A DNA stretch of 64,000 bases from JBGSMF01 sp964651475 (GTDB lineage: Bacteria; Chloroflexota; Anaerolineae; Fen-1058): the NCBI GenBank assembly GCA_964651475.1, contig CAZYXV010000019.1, positions 16,697-80,696 on the forward strand, written 5' to 3'. Below the pieces are notes generated by a model that was given only the letters and a program-made list of their open reading frames with translations, had not been told where the DNA came from and ran no database searches. Within the stretch, counting starts at the first letter, position 1. Each line of letters opens with the position of its first letter. Below, piece by piece: positions 24,758-33,516 of the stretch. The translations under genes and the position numbers were made by a program.

Positions 24758-24842
24758 GCACTGGTGACTTTCCGCTGCACTGACACGGACTTTGCACTGG
24801 CGACGGTTTTCCATTGCACTACTATGACTTTACGCTGCACTG
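24758..24842. repeat. Degenerate tandem repeat, GCACTG-based units of 17-22 bp
   Basis: GCACTG or GCACTA starts at 24758, 24777, 24794, 24816 and 24837, each followed by a variant of GGTGACTTTCCGCT. It begins at the PBP stop codon. No coding frame. Confidence 0.65.
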
Positions 24843-25272
24843 GGTGGGGGTGGACGCGTAAAAGCGGTAACGCGACAACGGCGGGAACGCTATAAAAAAT
24901 ACAACGGCTCGCCCGCCACCCGCAGGCCAGCCGCTAAAAACCAATATTCAGTTGTAGTATGCTCGCTGGCGTTTATGGGGAGAGCTTACTCTCCGCTGTG
25001 AGCGCCGCTCTATGGCCGCTCCTATACCCTATTATTTGCCAGACGATGTGTGAGGGTAATTTATTCATTATTGGTCAGTAGACACCTCCCAAGGCCCCTA
25101 ACGACAAGACTAGACCAGTAAAATCTTGCTTTTCACCTCCCTTCTGCCTTATATCTGATATTAGCTTACCACATCCTGTGGCTGATGCGCTTGCACATTT
25201 CTCAGGGGTGGCTTAACTCAATCTTGTCCACATCTCACAGCAAACTCACAGGTTGAAAAACGGATAAACGGG
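24843..25272. other. Non-coding stretch upstream of the accessory island
   Basis: About 430 bases with falling GC content towards the island. I see no ORF with an acceptable start, no tRNA, and no TIR pair; only the promoter at its right border is supported. Confidence 0.5.
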
Positions 25273-25303
25273 TTGCACATTCTGCCAGTAGTTGTGATAC
25301 AAT
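25273..25303 (+). promoter_or_regulatory. Extended -10 promoter in front of the accessory island
   Basis: TTGCAC (25273-25278) and TACAAT (25298-25303) with TGA directly before it (TGn extended -10). The 19-bp spacer is long, so the -35 may be weak. Leader about 70 nt to the GTG at 25379. Confidence 0.45.
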
Positions 25304-25378
25304 TACATCTGGGTGATTTTCTCATTTATCTATCGCTATCCCTGTGGCTCGCTCACAAATATGAAACGAAAATAGACC

Positions 25379-26896
25379 GTGACACGAGAGCGCAAAACTC
25401 GATTGAATCCTAAAGATGTCCCGCCATTAGGGCTGTCTGCGTTCGAAAGCCTGCGTGCTGAAGACGAACCCTGGCTAGCCGAACGTGCTTACATTTTGCC
25501 GCCAGAGTTCGAACTTATGGCCGGGGCGCGCTCGATCATAGTCTATGGGCAGCCTGGTTCCGGGAAAACAGCGTTGCGCCGTGCGCTGGAATATCGCGCC
25601 CTGTCCTTGATTCCAGCTCGGCTAATCGTGCATTGGCGACCGACCCTGCCTGCCGATGCGCTCACCACCGGGACCCTGGCTGCCCGGACGCAACTTGCAC
25701 AAGCTATGGATGCGTGTGCAATTGCATTACTCAAACATCTGGCTGATTCCCCTGCGGCTTACGGCCAGGCGCCTGACTGGGCGCAGCAAACATTGACGTG
25801 GTTTATTCACCGTTATAGCAATGATTTGCCAGGACAAATTACTTTTTTATCGGATAGAGCCAGAGGATCAAGTCAAGCCCTCGTTCGCCAGTTGGCGACA
25901 CGCCCTAATCGCGAGATTTTGGCAGCGGACGCTCCGCTGGATGCTGTTGTGGCACGTTTGACAGAGGCGCTGGGGACAATCGGGCTTGAAGGGATATGGG
26001 TGATGGCCGATAGCGTCGAAGGTTTGACCGAAATCGAGCCGGAGCGCTTAGCGTCCGCGCTAACCGCTTTTCTGTCCTGTCTGGCTTATTTCGAGCAATC
26101 GCCGCTTTTTTACAAGCTAACCTTGCCCATCGCGCTTCAATCGCGCCTGAACACTTCGAGCAGCATCGTTCGCGGGCGCGTCTTTCTTCATCAGCTTGCA
26201 TGGACAGCCGATCACCTGAAGCAAATTGTGGAACGACGATTGGCTTTGGTAACAGGCAAAGATGATTTCAAACTTGGCGATATTTATTCTCCTTCCCCCT
26301 CCAAGCGCCAATCCGCACAAATAACAAAACGCCCCAAACGGCCCAAGATTAACCCGGTTCAGGCCTGGTTAGCCGGCTGCGGCGGCGCTGTGCCGCGTGG
26401 TTGGTTAAACTATGCCAGCCCACTTGCATCAGCCTGCCTTCAACTCAGGGCGCAACAACAAATTCGTTCCCTCACCTGCCAGGAATGGTTAGAGGCGCGC
26501 GGTCGCGTGCCATTGATGCTTTCGCTTGATCAACAAACAGGCCTGGTGCATATTGGCTGGCGTACAATTGACCGGCTTTCCCCTCTCGAACAGTCTGTGT
26601 TGCAATACCTGATGGCTAACCATGGCCGCATCTGCACCAAAGAAGAGCTGTACGAAAATGCGTACCTGGCCAGTGAGCAGGCCGGCCTGAAAGCGAGTCA
26701 GCTCTCAGAAACACAGCCCAAACTGCCGGAACGACCAAGCCTCAAGAGCAAAGGCGGTTATAATAGCGTAATTGATACAGTGCTATGGCGATTGCGCGAG
26801 GCCATCGAGCCGGATATGGACAATCCCGTTTTCCTGCTAACCAGCAAGGGGCAAGGCGTTGTGTTGCATCCGCAGCCCTTTGTAAAGGACGTGTGA
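25379..26896 (+). CDS. P-loop NTPase fused to OmpR-type winged-helix domain
   Basis: 505 residues, GTG start. Walker A GQPGSGKT (57-64) and Walker B-like GIWVMADS (about 205). The region to about 330 is a STAND/AAA-like core with the arginine-rich word SSIVRGRVFLHQLAW. Residues about 390-505 form a winged helix of the transcription-regulator C-terminal type (LSPLEQSVLQYLMANHGRIC, VIDTVLWRLREAIEP, FLLTSKGQGVVL). That domain binds DNA or scaffolds in OmpR/SARP-like proteins, so this is probably the NTP-dependent regulator of the island that follows. GC content and codon use are lower and more AT-rich than the preceding genes, consistent with acquired DNA. No phosphoreceiver domain is present. 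Confidence 0.78.
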   Translation: MTRERKTRLNPKDVPPLGLSAFESLRAEDEPWLAERAYILPPEFELMAGARSIIVYGQPGSGKTALRRALEYRALSLIPARLIVHWRPTLPADALTTGTLAARTQLAQAMDACAIALLKHLADSPAAYGQAPDWAQQTLTWFIHRYSNDLPGQITFLSDRARGSSQALVRQLATRPNREILAADAPLDAVVARLTEALGTIGLEGIWVMADSVEGLTEIEPERLASALTAFLSCLAYFEQSPLFYKLTLPIALQSRLNTSSSIVRGRVFLHQLAWTADHLKQIVERRLALVTGKDDFKLGDIYSPSPSKRQSAQITKRPKRPKINPVQAWLAGCGGAVPRGWLNYASPLASACLQLRAQQQIRSLTCQEWLEARGRVPLMLSLDQQTGLVHIGWRTIDRLSPLEQSVLQYLMANHGRICTKEELYENAYLASEQAGLKASQLSETQPKLPERPSLKSKGGYNSVIDTVLWRLREAIEPDMDNPVFLLTSKGQGVVLHPQPFVKDV

Positions 26897-27058
26897 GGTT
26901 GCTGAGAGATTGCAGCAAGATTACAACAAGATTACAGTTGTAAATCAATGGGGAAAACGAGTGTATTATACAAGTACACCTCCTTTTATCGGGGTTAAAC
27001 GTCATGACGATCAAACAAGCACATCTAGACTGTTGACCATGGGGAAAGAGTGTATTGA

Positions 27059-28276
27059 ATGTTGGCTGGCAAGGAGCAGTATGAACAGGAACTGGAACCC
27101 CTTTTTTATACGTGGCTGAAAACAGTTGGGCTTGACTTTAACCCCTTTGCCATTCTGGATGCCGGCCAGGATCCCGATATTCCTGCTTATCTCGTTGGTC
27201 ACACCGACTTTGAAAAACTGTGGGGTGATTGGCCGGCGTTTATATTTGCGCCGGCTGGCGGCGGCAAGACGGCTTTTCGCGTCCGGCTGGCGCGCGCTTG
27301 CCGGGTGGGTGAAGATGGCCGGCGGGTGTTCCCCATTGTTTATCATCGCTTGCCAGCGCCCGGCGAAATTGCCGAGGAGCATGGGCAGGCCATTCACCTA
27401 AAAAACATTGCCCGGCAAGCCGCCCAGGAACTCTTGTTTTGGCTGGCGTATCACCCCCTAAAATTGACCGAATTAGATAATGCCGCACTTGCCGCCATAC
27501 GCCTCGTTTTCGACGCACATCTACCTTCACAACTCGATGATTACCTGGATCGCCTGCGCTACTTTGGCGACCTGTCTCCCCTGGCGCACGAATTTGACCG
27601 CACGACCAGCTATCTCATCAACCCTCCCGGCCCTCAAGATGTGCGACTATTTTGCGAACGCATGGCCCAGAGCCTGCCGAAAACTGCGTCCGGATTATTC
27701 CACGGTCAACAATTTGAACATCTAATCAACCTTCTCCTGAATCAATTACATTTCGACGCGATTTATCTTTTGATTGACGGAGTAGATGCCTACCCGGAAA
27801 CCGCTTCTGATTCCAAAGCCGCCTTGCCCATCCTCGATTGGCTGCTACGTCAAACACCGCAGTGGGCCGGCCAACACATCTTTGCCAAGTTTTTCTTGCC
27901 CGCCGAACTTGAAAATCCACTTCAACAACAAATGCCCACCCTATTGACAACGCCTTCAAAAGTTGCTATTATAGAATGGTCAGTTGCAACGTTAGTAGAG
28001 GTTATCCAAAGGCGGTTGAGCGTCGCCAGCCAGGGAATGTATGATAGCCTGGATGCTCTCAGCAGCCCAGGTTTGCGCGGCGCAGAAAAGAAACTGGCGC
28101 GCACCGTCTGGCCGCGCGTCCCGCGCCAGATGTTAATCTTGACCGAACGATTGCTGGTCGAACACGTCCAACGCGCCGGCCCGCACGGCAAGCTTGAACC
28201 TCAAGATTTGGAACTGGCTTGCAACTGGTACGCCGGACAAAAAAAAGCCACCTTGCCGCTCGCAAGCTCTCCCTAG
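27059..28276 (+). CDS. P-loop NTPase of the accessory island
   Basis: 405 residues. Walker A APAGGGKT (64-71), Walker B IYLLIDGVDAYP (about 235-246). Between them lies a helical insert (PLAHEFDRTTSYLINPPG). The N-terminus (GLDFNPFAILDAGQDPDIPAYLVGH) resembles the first helix pair of island-type ATPases that sit next to STAND proteins. No membrane segment. Not a known enzyme; the best description is a conflict-type or signalling ATPase. The 160 bases before it hold no gene. It is one of four P-loop proteins in a row, each with a different ATPase sequence, not tandem duplicates. Confidence 0.72.
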   Translation: MLAGKEQYEQELEPLFYTWLKTVGLDFNPFAILDAGQDPDIPAYLVGHTDFEKLWGDWPAFIFAPAGGGKTAFRVRLARACRVGEDGRRVFPIVYHRLPAPGEIAEEHGQAIHLKNIARQAAQELLFWLAYHPLKLTELDNAALAAIRLVFDAHLPSQLDDYLDRLRYFGDLSPLAHEFDRTTSYLINPPGPQDVRLFCERMAQSLPKTASGLFHGQQFEHLINLLLNQLHFDAIYLLIDGVDAYPETASDSKAALPILDWLLRQTPQWAGQHIFAKFFLPAELENPLQQQMPTLLTTPSKVAIIEWSVATLVEVIQRRLSVASQGMYDSLDALSSPGLRGAEKKLARTVWPRVPRQMLILTERLLVEHVQRAGPHGKLEPQDLELACNWYAGQKKATLPLASSP

Positions 28277-28355
28277 GCATATTGCGCCGCGGGTGAGTGC
28301 GGCGCAGTGGCCTCCATAACGATGCAGACGCCGGAGGTAACAAGGTGATCAATGA

Positions 28356-28389
28356 CGGGACATGACGATGTTTTATCGGTTATGTCCCG
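28356..28389 (+). other. Strong hairpin in the leader of the death-like-domain NTPase gene
   Basis: CGGGACATGACGATG pairs with CGGTTATGTCCCG across a T-rich loop. No U tract follows, so it is not a standard terminator. It may set mRNA stability or be a protein-binding site 50 nt before the ATG at 28438. Confidence 0.4.
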
Positions 28390-28437
28390 CTGCGTTTATC
28401 ACGCTCTGCCAGTCTCTATGGGGAGAGGAATAAGAAC

Positions 28438-29865
28438 ATGACCATTCAATCTGATTGGCTCTTTTACACCCGTGACAAGTTTGTAAACCGCACCAACGAA
28501 ATAACATTAGTGACTGAAAAAGCGCAGAGGCTAACGGCCGGCCTCCCTGTAGACAAGCGCCTGGTGGTTTTCCGTGGCGCATGCCGATCGGGCAAGAGTT
28601 GGCTATTGCGCGAGATTGAGCGCCAGCTAAAAGAGCATTTGCCAACTATTCCAGTGATTTATCTGGACATGGTGCAGGTGAGTATTGAGGCGTTCCAGGT
28701 TGCTTCAAGAAACCCATCAAGATATATAGACCAGGCAAGCTTGCACCAAATAGTCGCGACCAGTTTTGATACAAGTGAACTATTCGATCTTTGCCATAGG
28801 TTGGGCGTAGAACATGAAGATCTGCACGAAAATGATAAAGTTTGGGGGTTGATCAATTACCTTGATCGCCGTGACCGCCTTACCGAGTTAGTAAGGGTGT
28901 GCTATCAATTGAGGCCCAATATCCTTGGATGGAATGCGTTTGAAGAGATATCAAAGGCCTCTGACGTCATGCAAGTCATCATTTGGCAGGTGGGAGAGCT
29001 TGTTGGCTTTCAGACTTACAAGGGCGCGAAATGGGGCGCGCTCATTGACGCTTTTCTCGGCAGTATACGCAAGGCAGGGGGTTTAATCCTTTTGCTTGAT
29101 CATCTGGATGAGTTGTCACGTAATGCACAGGAGACCTTGGAAAATCGCTTCCTATCACCACTCGCTGTGCTGCCGGGAACCTTAATTATCTCTGGCAAAC
29201 GCCTTACAGAACGCCCCTGGATAATGCCAGAGCTGCACCTCAAATCCAGAGAATATGATCTGCACAGCTTTGATTTGCCCACCACACAGGAGCAACTCCA
29301 AAAACAGATTCCTGGGCGTGAGCTAGCCGCCGACGAGGTCCAGCCATTGAGCGCCGGCTATCCTGGGTTAAATTATATTTTGGGCATGAATTGGGGCAAC
29401 CGAGCCAGAGCGATAGAGCAATGTGCTCAGATCTTGATCGGAAACGAGGTTGAAGATTTGCGCCCCTACCTGGAAGCTCTGTGCGTGTTGCGCTCGTTCC
29501 ACGAATCAGCTATGCCGGCCATGTTCACTGCGCGTCTGAATGGGCCATTAACTGAATATAGTGTCCCCATTTGTCGAGATATTCGGGAAAGATTGACTCA
29601 AGCAAGGTTAGCCAGGTGGGACAAAGCAAAAGGCAATTTTAACGTGGATCCGGCGGTCAAAGCGGCGCTTGAAAACACTTTGCGCGAGAACAATTTTGCC
29701 TTGTGGATCGTATTACATTGCGCCGCTCATTGCTTGTACAACAATTGGGCGACTCGCTACTCTCATAACTCAGAGTGGCAGATTGAAGCAGCTTATCACG
29801 CTGATTGTTTGCGAGCAGCAGGTTACAATCCCAATCAGTGCGACTGTCAGGAGGAAAAATCATGA
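28438..29865 (+). CDS. P-loop NTPase with a death-like (EAD-type) domain inserted between Walker A and B
   Basis: 475 residues. Walker A GACRSGKS (47-54). Residues about 110-165 read SFDTSELFDLCHRLGVEHED ... LTELVRVCYQLRPNILGW. This matches the helix pattern I know from bacterial effector-associated/death-like domains (EL-x-x-L-C...L-x-x-L-V-x-x-C-x-x-x-R-P). Walker B LILLLDHLDE (216-225) follows only after this insert. The remaining 250 residues are helical, ending in a Cys-containing tail (NQCDCQEEKS). Known: such adaptor domains recruit effectors to STAND proteins by homotypic contacts. The stop overlaps the next start (ATGA at 29862), so translation is coupled to the STAND-TPR gene. Confidence 0.75.
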   Translation: MTIQSDWLFYTRDKFVNRTNEITLVTEKAQRLTAGLPVDKRLVVFRGACRSGKSWLLREIERQLKEHLPTIPVIYLDMVQVSIEAFQVASRNPSRYIDQASLHQIVATSFDTSELFDLCHRLGVEHEDLHENDKVWGLINYLDRRDRLTELVRVCYQLRPNILGWNAFEEISKASDVMQVIIWQVGELVGFQTYKGAKWGALIDAFLGSIRKAGGLILLLDHLDELSRNAQETLENRFLSPLAVLPGTLIISGKRLTERPWIMPELHLKSREYDLHSFDLPTTQEQLQKQIPGRELAADEVQPLSAGYPGLNYILGMNWGNRARAIEQCAQILIGNEVEDLRPYLEALCVLRSFHESAMPAMFTARLNGPLTEYSVPICRDIRERLTQARLARWDKAKGNFNVDPAVKAALENTLRENNFALWIVLHCAAHCLYNNWATRYSHNSEWQIEAAYHADCLRAAGYNPNQCDCQEEKS

Positions 29866-32800
29866 GCCCACAGCTTGCTATAGAATACCTCGGCGCGCGC
29901 GCCACGCCAGAACTGGTCAACCGGAAACAAATTCTAAATACAATCCAGATGACACTGGATAGTGCCGAGTGCCGGGTCGTCTACATCACTGGCAAAGGAG
30001 GCATGGGCAAGACACGCCTGCTGCGTGACATCCTGCAACGATGCGCGCCTGGAGGCGAATGGTTCCGCCCGGGACTTCTTTCAATGTGGGATGTGCTCGA
30101 CCTTTATCATACCCACACCCACGTTCAAGACGGATTCGCTCAAAGCATCTTGGATGCCTTGAGCGAAAGAGCGGCGCAAACCCACGACGCGCAGTCGCTC
30201 AAAAAATGTAGGGTTGCATTTGGCAAGTATCAAGAGGCCTACAATCATTTTGAGAAAAGTAAATATCACCTGGCCGGTATGCTCAAAGAATTGTCAGAAT
30301 TGCGTGACCAGGTGGCGCAAGAATTTGTCAACGCCCTCAATGCCCTGGCGCAGTCTTATCACCTTGTCCTGGCAATTGACACAGCCGAAAAACTTTTCTA
30401 CGAAACAGACGAGATCCAACAAGCCATCGAGTTAGGTGAAGAAGGCATTGCTGTCCTCTCCTGGCTATTGAAGAAGGTGCTGCCAGTTTTACGTAATGCG
30501 ACGATACTTGTGGCTGGCCGCCCTGACCCCGAGAGCGGGCACAAGCGACTGCGGAAGGATCTAAAAGCCGCCTTGCGCGACTGCTTGATTGAGCGCAACC
30601 TGGATAGATTTGAACTAGAGGATACCCAGGACTATTTCCGAGCCGCGGCCAGGGCTGTCGAACAAGAAGGCCAAGCTGAAGAGGCAAAACGCATTGAGGG
30701 TATTCCGCCTGAAACACAAACCGTCATCTGGCGTTATACAGGCGGGCGGCCGATTCGGCTCGCGCTGATGATTGACTATCTGCTCGAATCTCAGGATCTG
30801 CTCCCGCAAGTCAAAGACCCACCCGAAATCGCCTACAAACGAACGGATGGTGAATTGGCCACCATTCAACAGGATATTGAACAAGACCTGGTGCGCTTTT
30901 GGGAAGAAACACGGCGAGCGACCAATCTGGCTATTATCACGTTGGCGTGGGCGCGCAAGGGAATGGACGCTGAATTGCTGGCGCGCGCAGCCGATCTCAA
31001 ACGAGACGAAATGTGGGATATTGAAAAAGCGCAGCAACTCTTGGATGCAATCAGGGGGCTCTCTTTTGTCAAAACCCGTTCCTTTGACGGGCGCTTTTTT
31101 CTGCACGACGAAATGTACGATTTGCTCGACCGTTACGTTTTGGCGCGCGTCCCAGAAATCGAACGTGAACGGGTGCACGCAGCCATTCTTAAATATTATG
31201 AAGAGCGAGTAGGCCGGGCCAGAAAAAGGGTGTTTGATTTAGGGCAGCCCCATCTTGAAAAAATGCCAGAGTGGGAGAGAGTGCCCTTGGGCGTGCCCAA
31301 ACCACCCGACGATCCCAGGGCGTTGGCTGCTGCCATGACCGAACTGTACAATCTAATGGCCGAAGAGGTCCATTATCGCCTGCGCCACAACTCGCAATAT
31401 GGCTATCAGGTTTACTATCATTATGCCCAAGAGGCTCACTGGGCTAGCGAAGACACTCTGGACCTGCTGCTACGTAGTGAGATACTGGATTTTCTAACTA
31501 TCCTTGGAGCCAAAGAACGTATTGAGGGGTTGCGCTACAGCGAACCACTCATTGATACTGGATTACGTTGGGTGACTCGCAACACTCGGCGCAGAGCATA
31601 TGCAACAGCAGTGAGCATCGCCGAACGGTTGCGGACAAAATGCGAGAGCATTTTGGACGATGTGGGAGCATTGGCATGGGCGCGGCTGGATTCACAGCAA
31701 GGCGAAGCCATGACTTATCAGGGTATTGAACTGGAACGCGCCAAGGAGCTTTTGACATCTGCCGTGAGCAATCTGCAGACATTGGGAGCTTTATCAGGTT
31801 TTGAAGGATGGCAGCGCGATGTGTTGCTGGCAGAGGCTTTTAACAATTTGGGGTATTTGTACCGCACCCGGGGGCAGTTTCAAGATGCGATTGATACCTA
31901 TGAAAAAGCCATCCCGCTCTGGCGCAAACTGGGTGAACGGGAGCCAGCCACCGAAAAGAAAGGTGTCTCGGACGCTCAGCACGCCAACACGCTCAACAAC
32001 CTAGCCTGGGCCTGCGCCGAAGTGGGCGAATTCAGCAAAGCTGAGCGATATTGTCTCGATGCATTGCACAAGCGCCAACAACTTGGGCCGCTGGCCCCAG
32101 TTGCCTTTAGCTTGAACACACTGGGACTCATTTTGATGCGCGACGACAAGCCGCACCGGGCCAAAGTACATTGTGAGCGCGCACTGGGTATCTTTCGCGA
32201 CCTGGGGCAACCGCGCGGCGTTGGGTTGGCGTGTATTGCGTTGGCCGAAGTGTATCGCCGCATGAGCGATGTGCCTGATCTGTACGCTCCTGAAGAAAGC
32301 GCCGACTTGTTGAAACAGGCCGCCCGCCACGCCCAGGAGGCCGTTGAGATTTTTGATAAATCGGTGCCCGAACGCCCCAGAAAAATTGAGGCGCTGCTTG
32401 AACTGGGCTGCGTGTATCGCCAATGGGCTTGGTTGCGGCCTAGCTACACATCAGTGACCGATAATGCTCCCCACGTCCTGGCCCAGAACAGCGAAGAGGC
32501 GCTAAGACAAGCCATCCAGGTAGCTGGAGAGGATTTGTTGCATCGCGGTGTGGATGCCCATGTTAACCTGGCTTGGCTATATTACTATGTAAGAGACAAT
32601 GAAAAAGCGCGCGCTGAAGCGGAGACCGTCATCCAACGCATTGACCAACGTTATCATATCACATCGAATGGCTGGCCAGATCAATCGCTCCCCCAGGCAT
32701 TTTTCTGGGTGCAACTTGGCAAGGCGTGCTTGCTGCTTGGGCAAATCGCTTTCCGAGAATTTCAGCGCAGCCAGGGGCCGGCGCATTTGGAAAAAGCCGC

Positions 32801-33041
32801 CAGATATTATACTCTTGCATTAGCATATAACGAATTATTTGCTCCTGATTTTCGAGACGTTCGCCGAGGGCAGGATCGCATTTACGATCGCTTGAAGGGG
32901 CTAAATACCCAAGAATTTCAGGCTGTCTATCAAGGTATCCGGCAGGCTATTTATGAATATTCTCTACCCACGCCAACCCGTATGCAGCAATTTCTCAAAG
33001 ACTTTGGATTACCCGAAATGCCCGGCGAAGAGGTCGGATGA
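29862..33041 (+). CDS. STAND-family ATPase with C-terminal TPR array
   Basis: 1059 residues from ATG 29862, with AGGAGGAAAAATC directly before it; the upstream alternative at 29805 is inside the previous gene. Walker A GKGGMGKT (44-51), Walker B HLVLAIDTAE (about 167), and GRP sensor word ILVAGRPDPES (about 218), then a winged-helix-like helical domain to about 430. TPR-like repeats run from about 600 to 1010 (AFNNLGYLYRTRGQFQDAIDTYEKA; TLNNLAWACAEVGEFSKAERY). This is the usual nucleotide switch plus TPR sensor layout of STAND proteins. Known roles of the class are ligand sensing and oligomerisation. The TPR array is the likely sensor. Stop overlaps the acetyltransferase start region by RBS only (next ATG 33043). 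Confidence 0.85.
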   Translation: MSPQLAIEYLGARATPELVNRKQILNTIQMTLDSAECRVVYITGKGGMGKTRLLRDILQRCAPGGEWFRPGLLSMWDVLDLYHTHTHVQDGFAQSILDALSERAAQTHDAQSLKKCRVAFGKYQEAYNHFEKSKYHLAGMLKELSELRDQVAQEFVNALNALAQSYHLVLAIDTAEKLFYETDEIQQAIELGEEGIAVLSWLLKKVLPVLRNATILVAGRPDPESGHKRLRKDLKAALRDCLIERNLDRFELEDTQDYFRAAARAVEQEGQAEEAKRIEGIPPETQTVIWRYTGGRPIRLALMIDYLLESQDLLPQVKDPPEIAYKRTDGELATIQQDIEQDLVRFWEETRRATNLAIITLAWARKGMDAELLARAADLKRDEMWDIEKAQQLLDAIRGLSFVKTRSFDGRFFLHDEMYDLLDRYVLARVPEIERERVHAAILKYYEERVGRARKRVFDLGQPHLEKMPEWERVPLGVPKPPDDPRALAAAMTELYNLMAEEVHYRLRHNSQYGYQVYYHYAQEAHWASEDTLDLLLRSEILDFLTILGAKERIEGLRYSEPLIDTGLRWVTRNTRRRAYATAVSIAERLRTKCESILDDVGALAWARLDSQQGEAMTYQGIELERAKELLTSAVSNLQTLGALSGFEGWQRDVLLAEAFNNLGYLYRTRGQFQDAIDTYEKAIPLWRKLGEREPATEKKGVSDAQHANTLNNLAWACAEVGEFSKAERYCLDALHKRQQLGPLAPVAFSLNTLGLILMRDDKPHRAKVHCERALGIFRDLGQPRGVGLACIALAEVYRRMSDVPDLYAPEESADLLKQAARHAQEAVEIFDKSVPERPRKIEALLELGCVYRQWAWLRPSYTSVTDNAPHVLAQNSEEALRQAIQVAGEDLLHRGVDAHVNLAWLYYYVRDNEKARAEAETVIQRIDQRYHITSNGWPDQSLPQAFFWVQLGKACLLLGQIAFREFQRSQGPAHLEKAARYYTLALAYNELFAPDFRDVRRGQDRIYDRLKGLNTQEFQAVYQGIRQAIYEYSLPTPTRMQQFLKDFGLPEMPGEEVG

Positions 33042-33042
33042 A

Positions 33043-33516
33043 ATGGTCTTTTCTCTTGCCCCCGGACATCGCGTTGACCTTGTTGCCGCTATTAACACTG
33101 TGTGCAGCGAGAGCCCGTATATGGCAACCACACGCTTTGAGCCTACGCCGGCCTGGATGCATGCGCTAGATACACCTGATTGTCAATGTCATTGTATCCT
33201 GACGATTCAAGACACCGGTCGTATTATTGGCTGGTGTCGAATGTTTCCGGCCAATCGCAATGAGGCGCTGTCGCAGGTGGAACTGGGCGTCGGCTTGCTT
33301 GCGCCGTACCGCTTGTGTGGGTTGGGGACATTGCTTGTCAGACAAGCGTTAGGCTGGGCCAGTCAAACCGGTTACGAGACGGCCATACTGCAAGTCCATC
33401 CAGATAATGCTGTAGCGCGTCATGTATTTGAACGTTGTGGGTTTGAATACGATGGCATGGTAGGTGGGCTGATGACGATGATTCGTCACCTGCGCCATGA
33501 GGAGCAATATTTGTGA
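33043..33516 (+). CDS. GNAT-family N-acetyltransferase
   Basis: 157 residues from ATG 33043, which is preceded by GAAGAGGTCGG. The acetyl-CoA binding loop is visible as YRLCGLGTLLVRQAL (R-x-x-G-x-G), followed by ILQVHPDNAVARHVFERCGF, the usual N-x-x-A-x-x-x-Y/F-E-x-x-G-F ending of the fold. The substrate is unknown. Immediate coupling on both sides (1 base after the STAND stop; GTGA overlap with the radical SAM gene) suggests it acts on the same target as the maturase, for instance a peptide amine or side chain. That link is inference. Confidence 0.85.
   Translation: MVFSLAPGHRVDLVAAINTVCSESPYMATTRFEPTPAWMHALDTPDCQCHCILTIQDTGRIIGWCRMFPANRNEALSQVELGVGLLAPYRLCGLGTLLVRQALGWASQTGYETAILQVHPDNAVARHVFERCGFEYDGMVGGLMTMIRHLRHEEQYL

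Noticed and set aside
24758..24842. Possible CRISPR or phage-type iteron array
   Set aside because: Units are irregular (17-22 bp) and degenerate, with no unique spacers, AT-rich origin or rep gene.
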